Source of the DNA: Eimeria necatrix
Lineage: Eukaryota > Apicomplexa > Conoidasida > Eucoccidiorida > Eimeriidae
DNA: 64,000 nucleotides
Direction of reading: 5' to 3'
NCBI RefSeq assembly: GCF_000499385.1
Contig: NW_013651809.1
Location: 1-64,000 of the forward strand
Shown here: positions 9,036-21,372 of the stretch, piece after piece
Layout of the letters: every line of letters starts with the position of its first letter
Position numbering within the stretch: position 1 is the first letter of the stretch
The notes under the pieces: generated by a model
What the model was told of the DNA's origin: nothing
Databases searched by the model: none
The model's input: the letters and a program-made list of their open reading frames with translations, nothing else
Program-made: the position numbers and the translations under genes

Positions 9036-10876
9036 TTAGGCGCAGCATCGCAGCCGAGAGGTAAAAGCCAATCTTTTAGACGAGTGCATTTCAGTAGCAG
9101 TTTGTTCAACTATGGTGAAAAAAGGCCCATGTATAATAGGGATTCACGACGCTACGTTGGATAAAGGAAGGGTAGGTAGTAACACATTCGAGCTTCTCCA
9201 CGTAATAGCCACTGTCTATTACTGAATGCACAAGTGACTACGAGCCACTGGGAAAGATCGGTAGAAATACAACGGAGAGCATCTGACAGCAGCTAGACCT
9301 GAAGACAAGCCAAGCCTCGAGACAAGCGCCAATTGTCCTAGCTGCGAAGAAGACCTGAAAGTATAAATAACTCAGAACCGAATTAGTGAGCGCGTACCAA
9401 ATTAGAGAGCTGCTACAGCCCAGGTGTCCGGTTTAAAACTCGAACTCAACATGCGAGGCTAACGGATCCCCAAGTGAAAATGTAGCTAGTTTACAGCTCT
9501 AATAAATGCCCATTCAGAGTTGTTCTGTTGTGCAGTTCCTGCTGGAGTGTCTCGACACTAGACCAGATCTCTGGCCGAAAGCGCTTCACAGCACGGTAGT
9601 ACAAGTCAAGAGACTTCACTTATGGGACATCCAAATAGTGAATGTTCCTGAACGATAGTTTACATGTTTTCTTTGTGGAGAAGCACTACTAGTTTGTGGC
9701 ATTGCGTCAATAAATATTGATGACTAATGCATAATAACCGCCCAGACAGCAATAGACACACGCAACAAGCTTAGACCCCCTATCTCTGCAACCTGTTTCA
9801 AAAAACTAGTTGGCGCAGAAGGACAATTTGTTTCCTTCACTCATCAATACAGACAAGCTGAAGATACCTCTGCGTGGTCACTGCCCTTTACGGTCCCTAG
9901 CTTTGACTCACAAGTACTCCCAATCGAACAGTTCTGCAGAAACAAACAGCTCTATCTGAGGGATGTGAGACCAAATGCTCGTGCTAGAAGGCGAACTATT
10001 GGACAGCAAAACAGCAGTGAGCAATGGGTGACGCACCTGCAGCAACGGAGTGCCAAGCCCTGCATCGTGTAGAATGAACATCTGCCCCCAACACTATTGC
10101 AGGCCACACCGACAACACCAGACGAAACATCTGGAAAGGTAGGTGTTTCATCACATTACAGCAAGGCTAGCTAGTGTGGTCAGCGCCCGCAGCCCACAAC
10201 GGAACAACACTAAGATGCACTTCCACCCCACAAGTTGAAGGCAGAGCGCCACACGGCTTTAAGATCCCCTAAAGCAATTTATTTATTTTTGGAAAGCTGT
10301 GTTTTTCACCAGCGGTAGGCCTCGAGAAGGGAATGGAGACACGCAATAAAGGGGGGTTCATCACGGAGCTGGCAGCCGGCAGGGCCCGCTGAGTGCCTGC
10401 GTATGCCCCTCTCCGATATTAGTCTCCTTTCTGGCACACCAGGTAAGCGCTCGTATTCCTGTTTATTCATGTACCTTAAATTGCTTCTTTTTGAAGCCGC
10501 TGCGAGAAGTCCCCAGCCATCTTCCCTTTTCTCGCTTGCCTGATGCTACGTCGGGGAACACGACAGGTGGCAGGGCCACGGCGGCTGCTCCCTTCGCTTG
10601 GATTTGAGGGGCTTGCGAAACCATAGGGCCGTAGAAGGCCCAACGGACAGACAAGAACAGCATCGCAAAAGTCACTGGAAAAGAGCTGGCCGTTTCCGTG
10701 GCTCCAGTGCCGCCTTTCCCCACGGGGCTCTCAGCTCTTCCCTCAGCATTCCGCAGCTTGTACTAGTCGTCTCTTAGTGGCCTTTTTTCAGCCTCCACCT
10801 TCCGTTTGGGTCTTGGTTTCTCTTACGCTTTCCTGCGCCCCCTCCTTACTCCCCTGGTTTGAGCAGCGCCAGGCAG
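9036..10876. other. Intergenic region, no gene seen
   Basis: No long open frame, tRNA or retroelement motif was found on either strand. Codon-like bias is absent. The last few hundred bases before 10877 are pyrimidine-rich on the plus strand and probably hold the promoter and 5' UTR of the next gene. Confidence 0.6.
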
Positions 10877-12702
10877 ATGCACTCTAATACTGAGAGGCTC
10901 AGCGCTTGGCGCCACCTTTGGGCTATCGCCGTTGTGGCCTTCCTTCTAGTTGTGGCTCCAGCGGCTCGTAAGCGTCCCCTCCGGCAAGAAATAGTGGATG
11001 GAGCTACCATTGAGGCCCCTCAGGCGTCCCTGCACAGATGGTGGACAACCCTTCAGGAGCAAGTCGTTGCTGCAGACTCCACGCGCGCAGTGAGCAGTGA
11101 GTATGTTTCACGGCTTCCGGCGGATCAGCAGGATCTGTGCGAACGTTTTTCCCAAGTTTGTCTCGACAGTGTAAATGGCGACGATGATCATAGCAGCAGC
11201 GAAATCAGCAGCAGCCGCAGAGATAGCAGTTTGAGGGAGAGGGTCTTCGGAATCGGGCTCGCTGAGATGACGGATTTCGCTCTGGCAGCTCCCTTTTTAT
11301 TGGCGTCTAAATGGACTGCCTTTACGGAGATGGTGCTGAGTCTTGGGATTCTCAAGGATAAATACCTCAGCAGGTTTGCTGCTCTGCAGGAGAAGCTCGC
11401 TCCCTTTCTCCTTATAACGCAGGAAGAACGAGCAGAAACAGCAGCAGCAGCATCCCGGCCTCCGAGCAGGCCTCGCACTCACCGGAGACAATCAAGCAAG
11501 CGTGGTAAAAAACATGCTGTTCACGAGACATCGGAACATGCAGCTCTGGCCGCACAGGGGAGGTATTCAGCAGCTGGAGCAGCAGTAGCCGACGCAGCAG
11601 CGGCGACAGCGGCTGCAGCTGCTGCTGAGGGGACAGATTTGGGCATTGATATGGAGTATGTGAGAATTAGCTGGACGGAGTTGCAGCAGCTTGCTGAGGA
11701 AGAACGCCAGGTAGCCTCCACCTATCTCGCACTAGCTGCGGAGGGAAATTTATTTCATTCAGCGCCGGATGATTGCCTGTGGGAAGCTTTGCTACAGCAG
11801 GTAGTCATTAAGGCAACAGCAGCAGCTTCCGCAGCAAAAAGTGGCTTGACCGCGACCTTTCCAGACCTGTACCGCGAAGGTACGGAAGGGTACAATACTG
11901 CATTCGCTGCACTTGCTGCTGCTGATGACCACATCCGACTGCTGCTTTCGCAGCAACAGGACACATACGCAGGTAGCCAGCCTGTTCTGTTCTTCTTAAG
12001 AGGAATCTTGCTGTCTATATGCGAAGGAGGGGAATGCACTGGAGTTTTTTAAGCGTAGGGGTGAAGCAGCAGCAGCACCTGTTCGTGCTGCTGCTGGTGC
12101 TGCTGGCACAGCCGAGGTGCACCTGTGGCATTAGAAGCGAGACAGCCGTGAAGCCTACTGCTGCAGAGCACGTCCGGTGTTATTTTCTCCTGTATGGCCC
12201 GTGCAGCATCAAGGCATATGGTAGCATCAACAGCAGCCGCAGCGCCTGCAGCAACAGCAGGATGGCACTTGGAGATCAAGGAAGAGAGACAGGGATGTAG
12301 CGTTGGTGGGGTTCTCACTCCATCTGCTGAAGTTAATCCTGTCATCTGTGTCCCAGAGCCGTTACCCTTCTTCACAGTGAGTTAGCCGCTACTGCGTACG
12401 GTTCTCCATTTGCCCCGCCTTTTCGCATTCGTAAGGCATCCCTTCTCCGCCTGTAGTGGCGTTGCTACGTGCCGCGAGTGCTTATCGGTATATTGCTGCA
12501 TTGCGGGCATCATAAGGAACTCATTTGCGGCAGCGTGAGACCATACAGATCTGAATCACCAGCAAAAGTGACAGCAGCGGGAGCTGTAGCAGCGGCACCA
12601 GAGATCTCCAAAGAGTTTGACAGTTTGATTGGCGATGTTCTGTCATGTCAACGGGAGCGAGCGGCGTTGGCGCGCCGCGGCAGCAAAAAGAAAGGTCAGT
12701 AG
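10877..12702 (+). CDS. Hypothetical Ala-rich protein with N-terminal signal/anchor segment
   Basis: I do not recognise this protein. The first in-frame ATG is at 10877. Residues about 12-30 form a hydrophobic segment (LWAIAVVAFLLVVAPAA), a signal peptide or signal anchor, followed directly by RKRPLRQE. The rest is helical, with poly-Ala runs from CAG repeats near 11590-11630. The frame is open to a TAA at 12050-12052. Consensus splice sites give an alternative three-exon model: 10877-11972 (donor GTAGCC), 12207-12376 (donor GTGAGT), 12457-12702 (stop TAG), about 503 residues with consistent phases. The single-exon reading would be 391 residues. The protein probably enters the secretory pathway. 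Coding is fairly likely; the exon count is uncertain. Confidence 0.55.
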
Positions 12703-15108
12703 ATGATACACGATAGGTGCAGCTAACAGTAGACAGTCTGACTCTGGTTAGCTGTAGTTTGTAGCGACAGGCACCAATGGATTTTGTCGGCCTTCGCAGC
12801 TTGCTGCTGCACAAGCTTCTCATTTGCTGCTCGTGGCACCAAAAAGCAGTTTTGGCATCTTGAATGACCGCTGACCTGAAGAGACTCTGGAGTAAATGTT
12901 TCTTCATTGTGTAGAGCATTTTGCGTTGCTTCCACCCGCATGAGGCATTTGCTCTCATCCTCTCATCTTGAGATCGGACTGTCTTTCCAGTTTTTTTACA
13001 TCATAATCAGACTTTATTATCCGACACAGGAGCAGAGGGTTCGCTAGGTAGAGGCAGAGGAATCCCCAGGGAATTACCCAAATAGCACCACAACTCTCTA
13101 GACAGCAGAGAGTACTGTGCGAACAAATATCAGCAGGAGTCATATACAATGCGTAGATACATGTGGGACGAACAACTGTGAAAACAGGAGGCGCATGTAG
13201 GGTCCTGCATCGCCATTCATTCCCCCAACAAAAGAATGCAGCACAGATTCTACGCTGGCTGCGAAATAGCCGGAGTTTTTGACCGCCGCTGCCTCCAACA
13301 CGCACTATGTAACCGCCTAAGCTTCCGGAGACCGCGGTGACGCATGCATTTCGGCATTTTAAAGTCAGCGGAGCGGGTCTCGTGTCTATCGTAGTCCGGG
13401 GGCGCACGCTTTTATTCTGATTCCCCAACCATTCAGTCTCGCATGCGTTGCAAAGGCCAAATGACATTCTCATGCTCGTTCCTGTTTCCCACGTCTGGTT
13501 GTGGGGATCAGGCACGTCCATGATAAAGTCATTCTCATGGTTTTGTGTGGTCACTTCGCCGTGTCTCCAGCCCTGAGTCAGGCACTCATTCCTGCTTTCG
13601 TCATTGCTGGGAGTACCCTCACAGCTCGGGCATCTCTTGCGCGCTCTGGCCTGCTTACTTTTTTGTCTTTTGCCTCCAGCCGTTCCGTTACTCGTCTGTG
13701 GCTTTCACCGCCCCCAACACTTCCTGTCTTGTGTCTAACCCGCAAATATTTGCTTCGGGCCGTACTGACAATCTTTCCGCATGCAAGTGTACACATATTG
13801 CTAGAAGTACCGGAGGTCTCCTGCTGGCCTGACGGCTGAACTGTGTGCTTCGACTGCCTGCCGCCAGTGGCCGCTTACTGCCCAAAGCAGAGAAAGAGCA
13901 ATCTCTGTGCAAATTCCACATAAACTGCATTCAACAGCAAAAACTACGAGGCCTTTCTAATTGAAAGTCAACTTGCTAAGACGGACTCGTTTGGTTGTTG
14001 CTTCAAACGGACAGCAGAAAGGAACAGACGTATCCATCCCTCATATTTAAATAAACCCATTCGGTGATAATGCAGCAGCAGGAATTGCTGCAGCAGAAGT
14101 GCCTGTGCCGCTACTGCACTTGTTCGTCTGTCCCTCCTTGCTGGTCTTTCCCCTCAAGTTACAAACTCATGCATGCGTTGCTGCTGCTTTACCTGCTGCT
14201 GCTGCAACTGCGTCTGTTGCTGCTTAACCTGCTGCCGCTGCGACAGCACCTACTGTAGCAGACAGAATGGTGCTGCTGATGCGCGACGTGTTGCCTGTGG
14301 CACTGCACGTGCTGACGCTGCATGTAATTTTATTCGTTCCGCTCGCCGCCGTTGCTACAGCGAGAGTACCGGCAGCAGTAGCACCAACAGCCACTTCACT
14401 TTAAGAAGTCCAGAAATCGGGGCCGCGGAACTGGCGGCTAGTCAGCACCCAATATGTACACAATGGCATCTCTGAGCTGCGGCAGTCTGCGTAAATCGCC
14501 GAAGCTCTCAGCGCGGTTCAATGCAGCCACGCAGGATCGCCGCCACGCCTCGAATGTTACGTCTGAGCATACACAGAAACAATAGCCGAAATGAGCAAAG
14601 TGGGGAACAAATAAATGTGGGGGGCCAGACTTCGTAAAAGTAATGCACGAACACAGGCGAAAAAGCGCGACGGGAACGTTTACAAGCCCATCGTGGCGGG
14701 GGGGCAACAACGGATTGCATATCGGCAGTAACAGGAATATAAATGCTCGCAAAGCTGTTCAACTTTCATGCATAAACTGCACGCGCAAACACACTCCGCT
14801 GCAAATACCATGTCGCATTTTCGCTAATCCACTGCAACCATCGGTTTCACAGATGAGCATGCGATCGTTCACATGTGTATGGAAGAGCCACGCGGCAAAT
14901 TGAAAAAGCGCAAGTAAGCAAAATGCTCAATCTTTGAAAGAAATGAAACAACTGCACATCAAAACGCGAAGCCACCTAACACTGGGAACCCCACAACCAC
15001 TGAGTTCATGGCTCTTAACAGTGAAAAATCTTCATGCTAGTATTGCTACTATCGTTACTGTTGCTGCTGATTTTTCCCTGTGAATTTTACTATAGATTAT
15101 CGAAGTGG
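12703..15108. other. Intergenic region with a CTG-rich patch
   Basis: Only scattered open frames occur here, including a 199-residue minus-strand frame at 12955-13554 without a recognisable domain or clean start context. A CTG/CAG-rich patch lies at about 14068-14260. The part nearest 15108 should hold the 3' end of the minus-strand AP2 gene. Confidence 0.5.
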
Positions 15109-17617
15109 CTATATTCCAAGCTTACACTTCCTGAGAATTGCTTCCTTTGGCGGAGATGGCAAAGCTTCTAATGCCGGTCTCCTCGACCCTTCTTGTTGCT
15201 GTTGCTGTTGCTGCAGCAGGGAAAGCAGCTGCAATTGCTGCAGCCGCTGCTGCTGCTGTTGCTGCTGTGAATGCATCGGAGAAAGGGACTTAAGGGGCCT
15301 CACAGGAGACGTGTCTCTTTTCATCCCTTTTGGCTGCATCAGCAGCAGCTGCTGGTGTTGCTGCTGGAGCTGCGAGGCCCTCAGCCCGCCAGCCGTAGCC
15401 GCTGCAGCAGCAGCTACGGCTGCTGTCGCAGTTCCACTGGCTGCACCTCCTCCTGAAGCGGCAGCAGCCGCTGCAGCTGCAGCAGCAGCAGCAGCCGCAG
15501 CGCTTTCTTTCCGGGCAAGCGCCTCTACGTACAAAAGAATCTGCTCAGGCCTTCTGCTGCTGGGCAGCCTGTGCTGGATAATGCAATCTCTGAATAACGA
15601 AACGAACTCTTCCAACTCCTGAGGAGATGTGGCGGCGCGCACTCGACGTTGACTAGCCTGAACAAGAAATTTCCAACAGCACATGAGGCCAATCTAAGTT
15701 GTCACATAAGAATGTGATAAAAAGGAGTAGAAATAACAACAAAATACAAACAACATGTTGCCTTTTCTGTGTCTGGCTGTTCCCTCGCTGCTTCTCCTGC
15801 GATGCCGTAGAGGATTATCTACTGGGGAGTGACACCGGCGATTGTCCCAGCTAAAGTAGTACAACTCCGCATATCAAGCTCACTTCGATACAGCGGCAAC
15901 TGAGAGCACACAAATCCACTGCGTCTCGTGGAACGCCGGCGGCAATAAGAGCTGAAGGGGAGGAGCAGAGACGCAACAGGTCCTGAAGCACCATTCCTAG
16001 TGCCTCACTTAACAAACGCATATTAATACTGTTGCTGCTGCTGCTGCTACTGCTGCCACTGCTGGTGGTCCCAAAATTTTGGCTGGTGCTGCCCGTATTG
16101 CTACCCGCCGCTGCAACTCTACGGGAAAGCTCCACTCCTCCTCGTGGCTGCTGCTGCACCAGCTTCTGCTGAGAATCAGGAGCAAATGAGCTTCCGAATA
16201 CAGGTAGTTCGCCCAAAGGAGCACCAGTTCGCGACCTTGGGGGCCGCCCTCTCTTCCTGGGATTATTCTGCTGCTGCGGATGCTGTTGAGTTCGGGCGTG
16301 CGCCCGCCTGAATGCCCCATCCGTAGCTTCATCATCTGTGAGGTGAGTTGTAGGCGGCCTCCTCTTCCGTAGCTCGTAGGGCCTGCCCCCAGATGTTGTT
16401 CCAGCTTGCTGTGCTTCGCCACTTGCGCCTGCAGCTGCAGCGCCCCTGCTGCTATCGGTATCCGCTGCAGCCGCTGTTTCGTCTGCGTCTGTTTTGCTGC
16501 CTTCGTCTGTTTCATCCATTAATGTCAAGCCCAGTCTCTCGAGCTCGTCGCTATCATCCCCATCACGGAGAGGCTGGCCAGCAGCCGCAGCAGCAGCTGC
16601 AGCAGCCCCTGCCCTTTGTCTGTACTTCTCCGTGAGCTCTGCAGCAATGGCGGCAGCGTCAACGGCTTTGTCTCCGCCTCCTGCCAAGATCTCTTCCTGT
16701 CTTCTCCTGCACTCTACCGCCAGTTGCCTTGCCTCCGAAAACCCATAGCGTGGCACGGAGAAATACACATTTTTTTTCCTTCCGCTGCTGCCATGCTGCA
16801 CCGGCCCCACAGCTATCCACTCGTGGCGAGTACTGCTGTAACATACACCCTTCACTCTTTCCACGCGTTTCGCAAGCATCTGCCACCGCAAATAAAGCTC
16901 TGGCCCCACCACACGCTGACGGCGCCGTGGTGTAACTGCAGCTCCTACCTCACCTCCAGCATCATCGGCCGCCGCTGCTGTAGCAATAGCTGCTTCCTCT
17001 CCCTCTTGTTCCGCAGATACTGCTGCAGCAGACGACTCTGAGCCTGCTCCTACTGCCAGGGATGACCCTGTGTCTGTTGCTGCCGCGCCTTCTGCTGCAG
17101 CAGCGGAGACAGTGGCTGCTGCTGCTGCTGCGGCAGACGATAGAGCCACTGCTGCTTCTGACGCCTCCCGTGCTTTCCCTTGCCTCGCATTGCTAGATGT
17201 AGATGGCGACTCTAGAGACTCCGCAGCTCCTAAGTTCGCTTCTTCAGCTAAAAATGCTGCAAGGGAAGGGAGGCCATCAGACAGCCGCGCTAGGGCCAAC
17301 TTGGGCGGTACCGTATCGTCCGCCTTGTCTGGTGTTGCTGCATCAGAGCCTCCTGCTTCAGCTCCCCGTTGTAAATGGTGCTTTGTCCTGGTGCTCCAGC
17401 CGTTTACACCTTGCAATCTGGGGTCTTCTCCGCTCGTTTCGGACTTGGGTGGCTGCTGCCGATGCTCGTGCTCTTCCTCCGATTTAGCAGAGCTAGCAAA
17501 CGTAGCACCAGCAGGAGTGGACCTTCTGTCATGCTCCCCTCGCTCCTGCCACTGCTGCAAGCTAGGTCCTTCGACCTGTTCTAGGCAGGCCACCGAGTCT
17601 GGAGAAGCGGTAGCCAT
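15109..17617 (-). CDS. ApiAP2 transcription factor with AP2 domain, AT-hook and ACDC domain
   Basis: This is a sequence-specific DNA-binding protein of the plant-like ApiAP2 family that controls apicomplexan development. Two exons are read: 17617-15884 and 15657-15109, with donor GAA|GTGAGC and acceptor TTTCTTGTTCAG|GC, phase 0, about 760 residues. The AP2 domain is at residues about 254-308: VKGVCYSSTRHEWIAV, then NVYFSVPRYGFSEARQLAV. A basic AT-hook-like RKRGRPPRS is at about 454-462. The ACDC (AP2-coincident C-terminal) domain starts near residue 531 (MRLLSEALGMVLQDLLRLC) and continues across the intron (ELEEFVSLFRDCIIQHRLPS). Poly-Ala, poly-Ser and poly-Gln runs separate the domains, and the C-terminal exon is mostly Ala and Gln repeats. 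Further 5' exons cannot be excluded. Confidence 0.88.
15658..15883 (-). other. Intron of the ApiAP2 gene splitting the ACDC domain
   Basis: The donor GTGAGC follows ...TGTATCGAA and the acceptor is TTTCTTGTTCAG. The intron is 226 bases. Joining the flanks keeps the frame and brings together the two halves of the ACDC domain. Confidence 0.75.
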
Positions 17618-17934
17618 TTGAACAGGAGCAATGCTGCCGCTGCTGCTGCTGTTGTAGCTGCTGCAACTATCTGTGCAGCACTTTTATACTTGTGAGACAA
17701 CACGTGCCGCATGCACTGTTTCAAACTGTGCTGTTAATGGCTTTGGCGTCGTCGCTGTGGTGCTTCAGAGGCGCTGGGTTGAGTTGATGGGCTTCGCTAC
17801 ATTTGCTGCTGCTGCTTCAGTGTCCCTTCCCGAAATTCTCGTACAACGCAGGAGTGAGAGCAACCGTAGGAGCAGGAAGCGCCTTGCCTTCAAGGATTTC
17901 AGAGAACAGCTAGGCTCTCGACCCCCCCCCCCCA

Positions 17935-18034
17935 NNNNNNNNNNNNNNNNNNNNNNNNNNNNNNNNNNNNNNNNNNNNNNNNNNNNNNNNNNNNNNNNNN
18001 NNNNNNNNNNNNNNNNNNNNNNNNNNNNNNNNNN
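17935..18034. other. Assembly gap of 100 N next to a poly-C run
   Basis: Exactly 100 N follow a run of 12 C and one A (17922-17934). The round number suggests a placeholder of unknown true size. Nothing can be said about the missing sequence, which lies in the upstream region of the AP2 gene. Confidence 0.98.
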
Positions 18035-18145
18035 CCCAGCAAGAGCAGCAGTGGCCGGAATCGACGGCAAGCCTGCCTCAAGGTCCCCCAAGAAGCCAAT
18101 ATTTAAGATTGAAACGTAAACAGCGCTATATTTCAGCGGAGAAAA

Positions 18146-18183
18146 GAAGCAGCAGCAGCAGCAGCAGTTGCTGTTGCTGCTGC
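18146..18183. repeat. CAG/CTG trinucleotide tract
   Basis: A run of seven CAG units is followed by its near reverse complement (TTGCTGTTGCTGCTGC), so the tract could fold into a hairpin. It lies outside any supported coding region, upstream of the AP2 gene. More CAG/CTG patches follow at about 18330-18360 and 18520-18550. Confidence 0.8.
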
Positions 18184-21100
18184 AAGGCCATAGGACGGCG
18201 AGCCCGGGGGCCCCGGGGGACCTAAACGACAGAAATAGTCTCCTTCAAGATGCACTGTACCGTTTTAAGCTACAAGTATTCCTCTGAATCAGCTCCTGTG
18301 GTGGGATGACGCTGTTGCTACAGGCGCAACGGCAGCAGCAGCTGCTGCTACGAGGCAGCAGGAGGAAGCAGTGAGGGAAAGGAGTGAAGAAAAAGAAGAT
18401 GCGAAAGAGATGCTCTTCAGGCTAGTCTGTCTAAGTATATGTAAGCTCTGCTGCGTTTCAGCCGAAAAAGCCGTCACTACGGTTGCTGTTCCTGCGCTGC
18501 AACAACGAGGCGCTGATGCTGCTGCTGCCGGCTGCTGCTGCGGCGCTGTTGCTGCATTACACCAGAGCAAAATTGCTGGCGCATTGTCCTCTCTCATGCG
18601 CCCACTGCAACAACTAGAGTGAACTGCTACAAGCCCAGTATCATCGAGAATCGGTGACGGGAAAAGCCGCAGCGTTTCTGCTGCTTCTGCCATGGCCTGA
18701 GCGCTGCAGCAGTTGCAACAGCAGCAAGAGCAGCTGCTGGTTCCGTTGGGTAGACTGTCTTTCAGTCAGGTCTTTTATGTACCAAAGCCACTTGGCTAAA
18801 GATGCTACTTAAATAGAAAGGGAGAAGCCTCGAAAGGTGGAGGAAATGAACCTGTTGAAGGGCTTGTGTCCCCCCGGTGGTTGTGCTGCAGGCGTCGGCG
18901 TGCATCTTGTGTCCGTGTTCGAGTTTCTTGTTTGTTTGCTTTTGAATCTGAAAATACATGAATGTACATTTTAGGTGGATTTTGTACCGTCTTCATTCGA
19001 GACATAACAAGAGGTGCCCTCATATATTTCGCCTTAGAGAATGAGCCACCCCTGTCACCACCCGCAGGCGGCTGAAGATTCCGTGCAGGTTTTCTGTCAT
19101 CTTTCACAGCAACAAGTCGTCAATTTCCGTGTCCTTTGCTTCATTTTTTTGTTATTGCTAGACTCAAAGAATTAAAACATCAATTTTCGTATCTTTAGGC
19201 GTGCAGGGAGTGAAGTCACCTGCGGGGCTGGGAACTTCAGCGGTGTACGTGCAGCGTAAAAGACAAACAGACACAATGAAAAAAGCAGTCTGCCAAATTT
19301 ACTTTATTTCCTCTACCACTCCTTCCCATTTTCCCACTGTTCAGGGGAGGGGAAGCATCACTCTGTCTTGATTTTACAGTGGCCAAAGGCTGCTTCTTTG
19401 GAACTGAAACGCGCACAGGCAGTTTAGCAAAATCAACGAAACAAAGTCTGAGGAGCCACTGCCTCCCAGATGTACTATCAAGCTTCATTTTACAGGCATC
19501 CCTATGGACTTGAAATGTGGAGAACTTCCATACAAGTTATCCCTGCCAGGCGAAAGTGCTAGGCAATGTAGCAGAAGCAAGCAGGAAGTCATGCAGACTA
19601 GCTCATCCGCAGCTCGAATACTGATATGAAGCCTTCTCAAATTCATCCGCTCCAGAGTTTTTCGCCTCCTTGTGGTGAACCCACATGATGCTCTTGATAG
19701 CGGCAACAACCAGTGTTACCTCATCTGTTTGTGAGCGCTTTGCAGCAGAAGATAGTTGCAGATGCAGCTCCGAATTTGAGTATAGATCGCCAAATCTTCT
19801 TCTTTTTACTGTGCCGGAACTACTTTTAGTGCGCTAAACGTTTGTGGCGGTGAAGCACTGGCCCGTTTTTTGCTGAGAGGCTGTAAATTCACTAAATCTC
19901 TCGCTTCGAGTATGCACGGTTATTTTTTGTAAACCGGCACTCTTTGTCGATTTTCTCTGCGTTTCTCGGCACGGCAGGAGATGTTGCTGCGATCCATAGC
20001 AAGGCAGCCCTAATTCTGCTCAGTTTCTCCCAAACTGCAGCTGCCTACAAAGGAGCTCGAATTTACTTCTGCAGCAGCCGCCAGTGAGTGCCGCTGCCCC
20101 TGATGTTGACGGAATAACATCGGAGGCTGCGGTAATTGGATAAGTTGGTCCCTTGTTGTGTTTGTTTTACGCACGCCCTATGGCGCGGGTGGCCCTGAGC
20201 TGCACATGCACCCAAGCCACGAGCAGCGGGCGATTGATGCCTAAAGGCGGGAGCCACTAATAAGACTGGTACTATGCGTGTAAAGATGAGAGCAAAGAAA
20301 CAAGCATGGCAGGCAGACGGGATTGAAGGCCTCTGGAAGGTGCGGGGGCTCCGTGAGCTTGAGTTGACGGGACCGCAGATCTTATCACCCCTGCTGTATA
20401 CTTAACAGCATTAAGACGTTGCTGCTGCCATCGTTAATGTTGCGCCCGAAATTGCGATACAGCTCGAAAACACTGTTCTCTCAGTCTTTTGGGGCATGTA
20501 TTCGTGTCTCCTTTTACTCGAATCGACTTTTTTGCATGGCAACTAAATGCAGAATCCAGAAAGCTTCCGTGGCGTGCGAGACGTGCCTGTAGTCAAGCGC
20601 TAAAGAACTAACTGAGCGTCTGGGAAGACTGTAGCTCTCTGCTTCTCTATTTGTTGGCTTTCGTCATATATTCTATCTCAACTACATTTCTGTCGCTGTT
20701 GGGGCTTTTGCAGTGGCTGTCCGTCGTCCGTGGTTTGATCGGAGTTGGCTTCGACGCTCCCACTGCAGTAGAACGACGTTGTCGAAGCATTGCTGGTGAC
20801 AACACACAGTAATGGTTAACAATGTGACTTTGGTTAAATATAGAGAGTTTATTCAGTGAAGCTGTGAAGAGTGAGCCCTACTGGAGGGCAGGGCAGCAGT
20901 CCGCAAGCCGCAGGTCGGTGGCAGCGGCTACGTCCCGCATCTGCTGAGCTGCATCAAAAACTTCGGAGATATTCACTTCAGTATCTAGTATATACTCTTC
21001 AGAAATGCAATTTTGCACAGTTTCCATATTTATTTCCTCTTGTAAGGGCCAAGTACAACCAGTGTTTGCGCCCGACGTCATCGTGCCCTCGTGGGCCAGT

Positions 21101-21372
21101 GGTCAGCCTGTTGTCGTAGACGGCATAACAGGCCTCCGCATCGGTAATTTTCCTTATTTTATAATTTCCCGCTAGCCATTGGTTGTGTGTAAGCTTTTCC
21201 GTTTTTCTATACACGTTAGAGTCTTCTTTGCCAATAACCCTCTTTACATCGTCCACTCTGACTTTAAAACAACTCGAACAAGCAGCAGCACCAAAACATA
21301 AAATCGTCCAACCTGGAAAGCAACTTTTGTACCTTTTCGTATTAAGAATAACATTGTGACATCCAAATCCTC
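18184..21372. other. Intergenic region, no firm gene
   Basis: Minus frame 18693-18289 is open for 134 residues with an ATG, but it is Ala/Cys/Ser-rich and driven by CAG repeats, and I could not join it to any domain. The rest (18700-21370) holds short frames only. Confidence 0.5.

Noticed and set aside
12955..13554. Minus-strand frame of 199 residues
   Set aside because: No domain, no clear start and no neighbouring exons. Its length alone is not enough at this base composition.
15080..15622. Plus-strand 180-residue frame with Cys and Ala runs
   Set aside because: It is the antisense shadow of the CAG repeats in the second AP2 exon. The minus frame carries the ACDC domain and correct splice sites.
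17070..17621. Plus-strand 183-residue frame antisense to the AP2 N-terminus
   Set aside because: Its composition is only the complement of the minus-strand Ala/Ser repeats. It has no domain.
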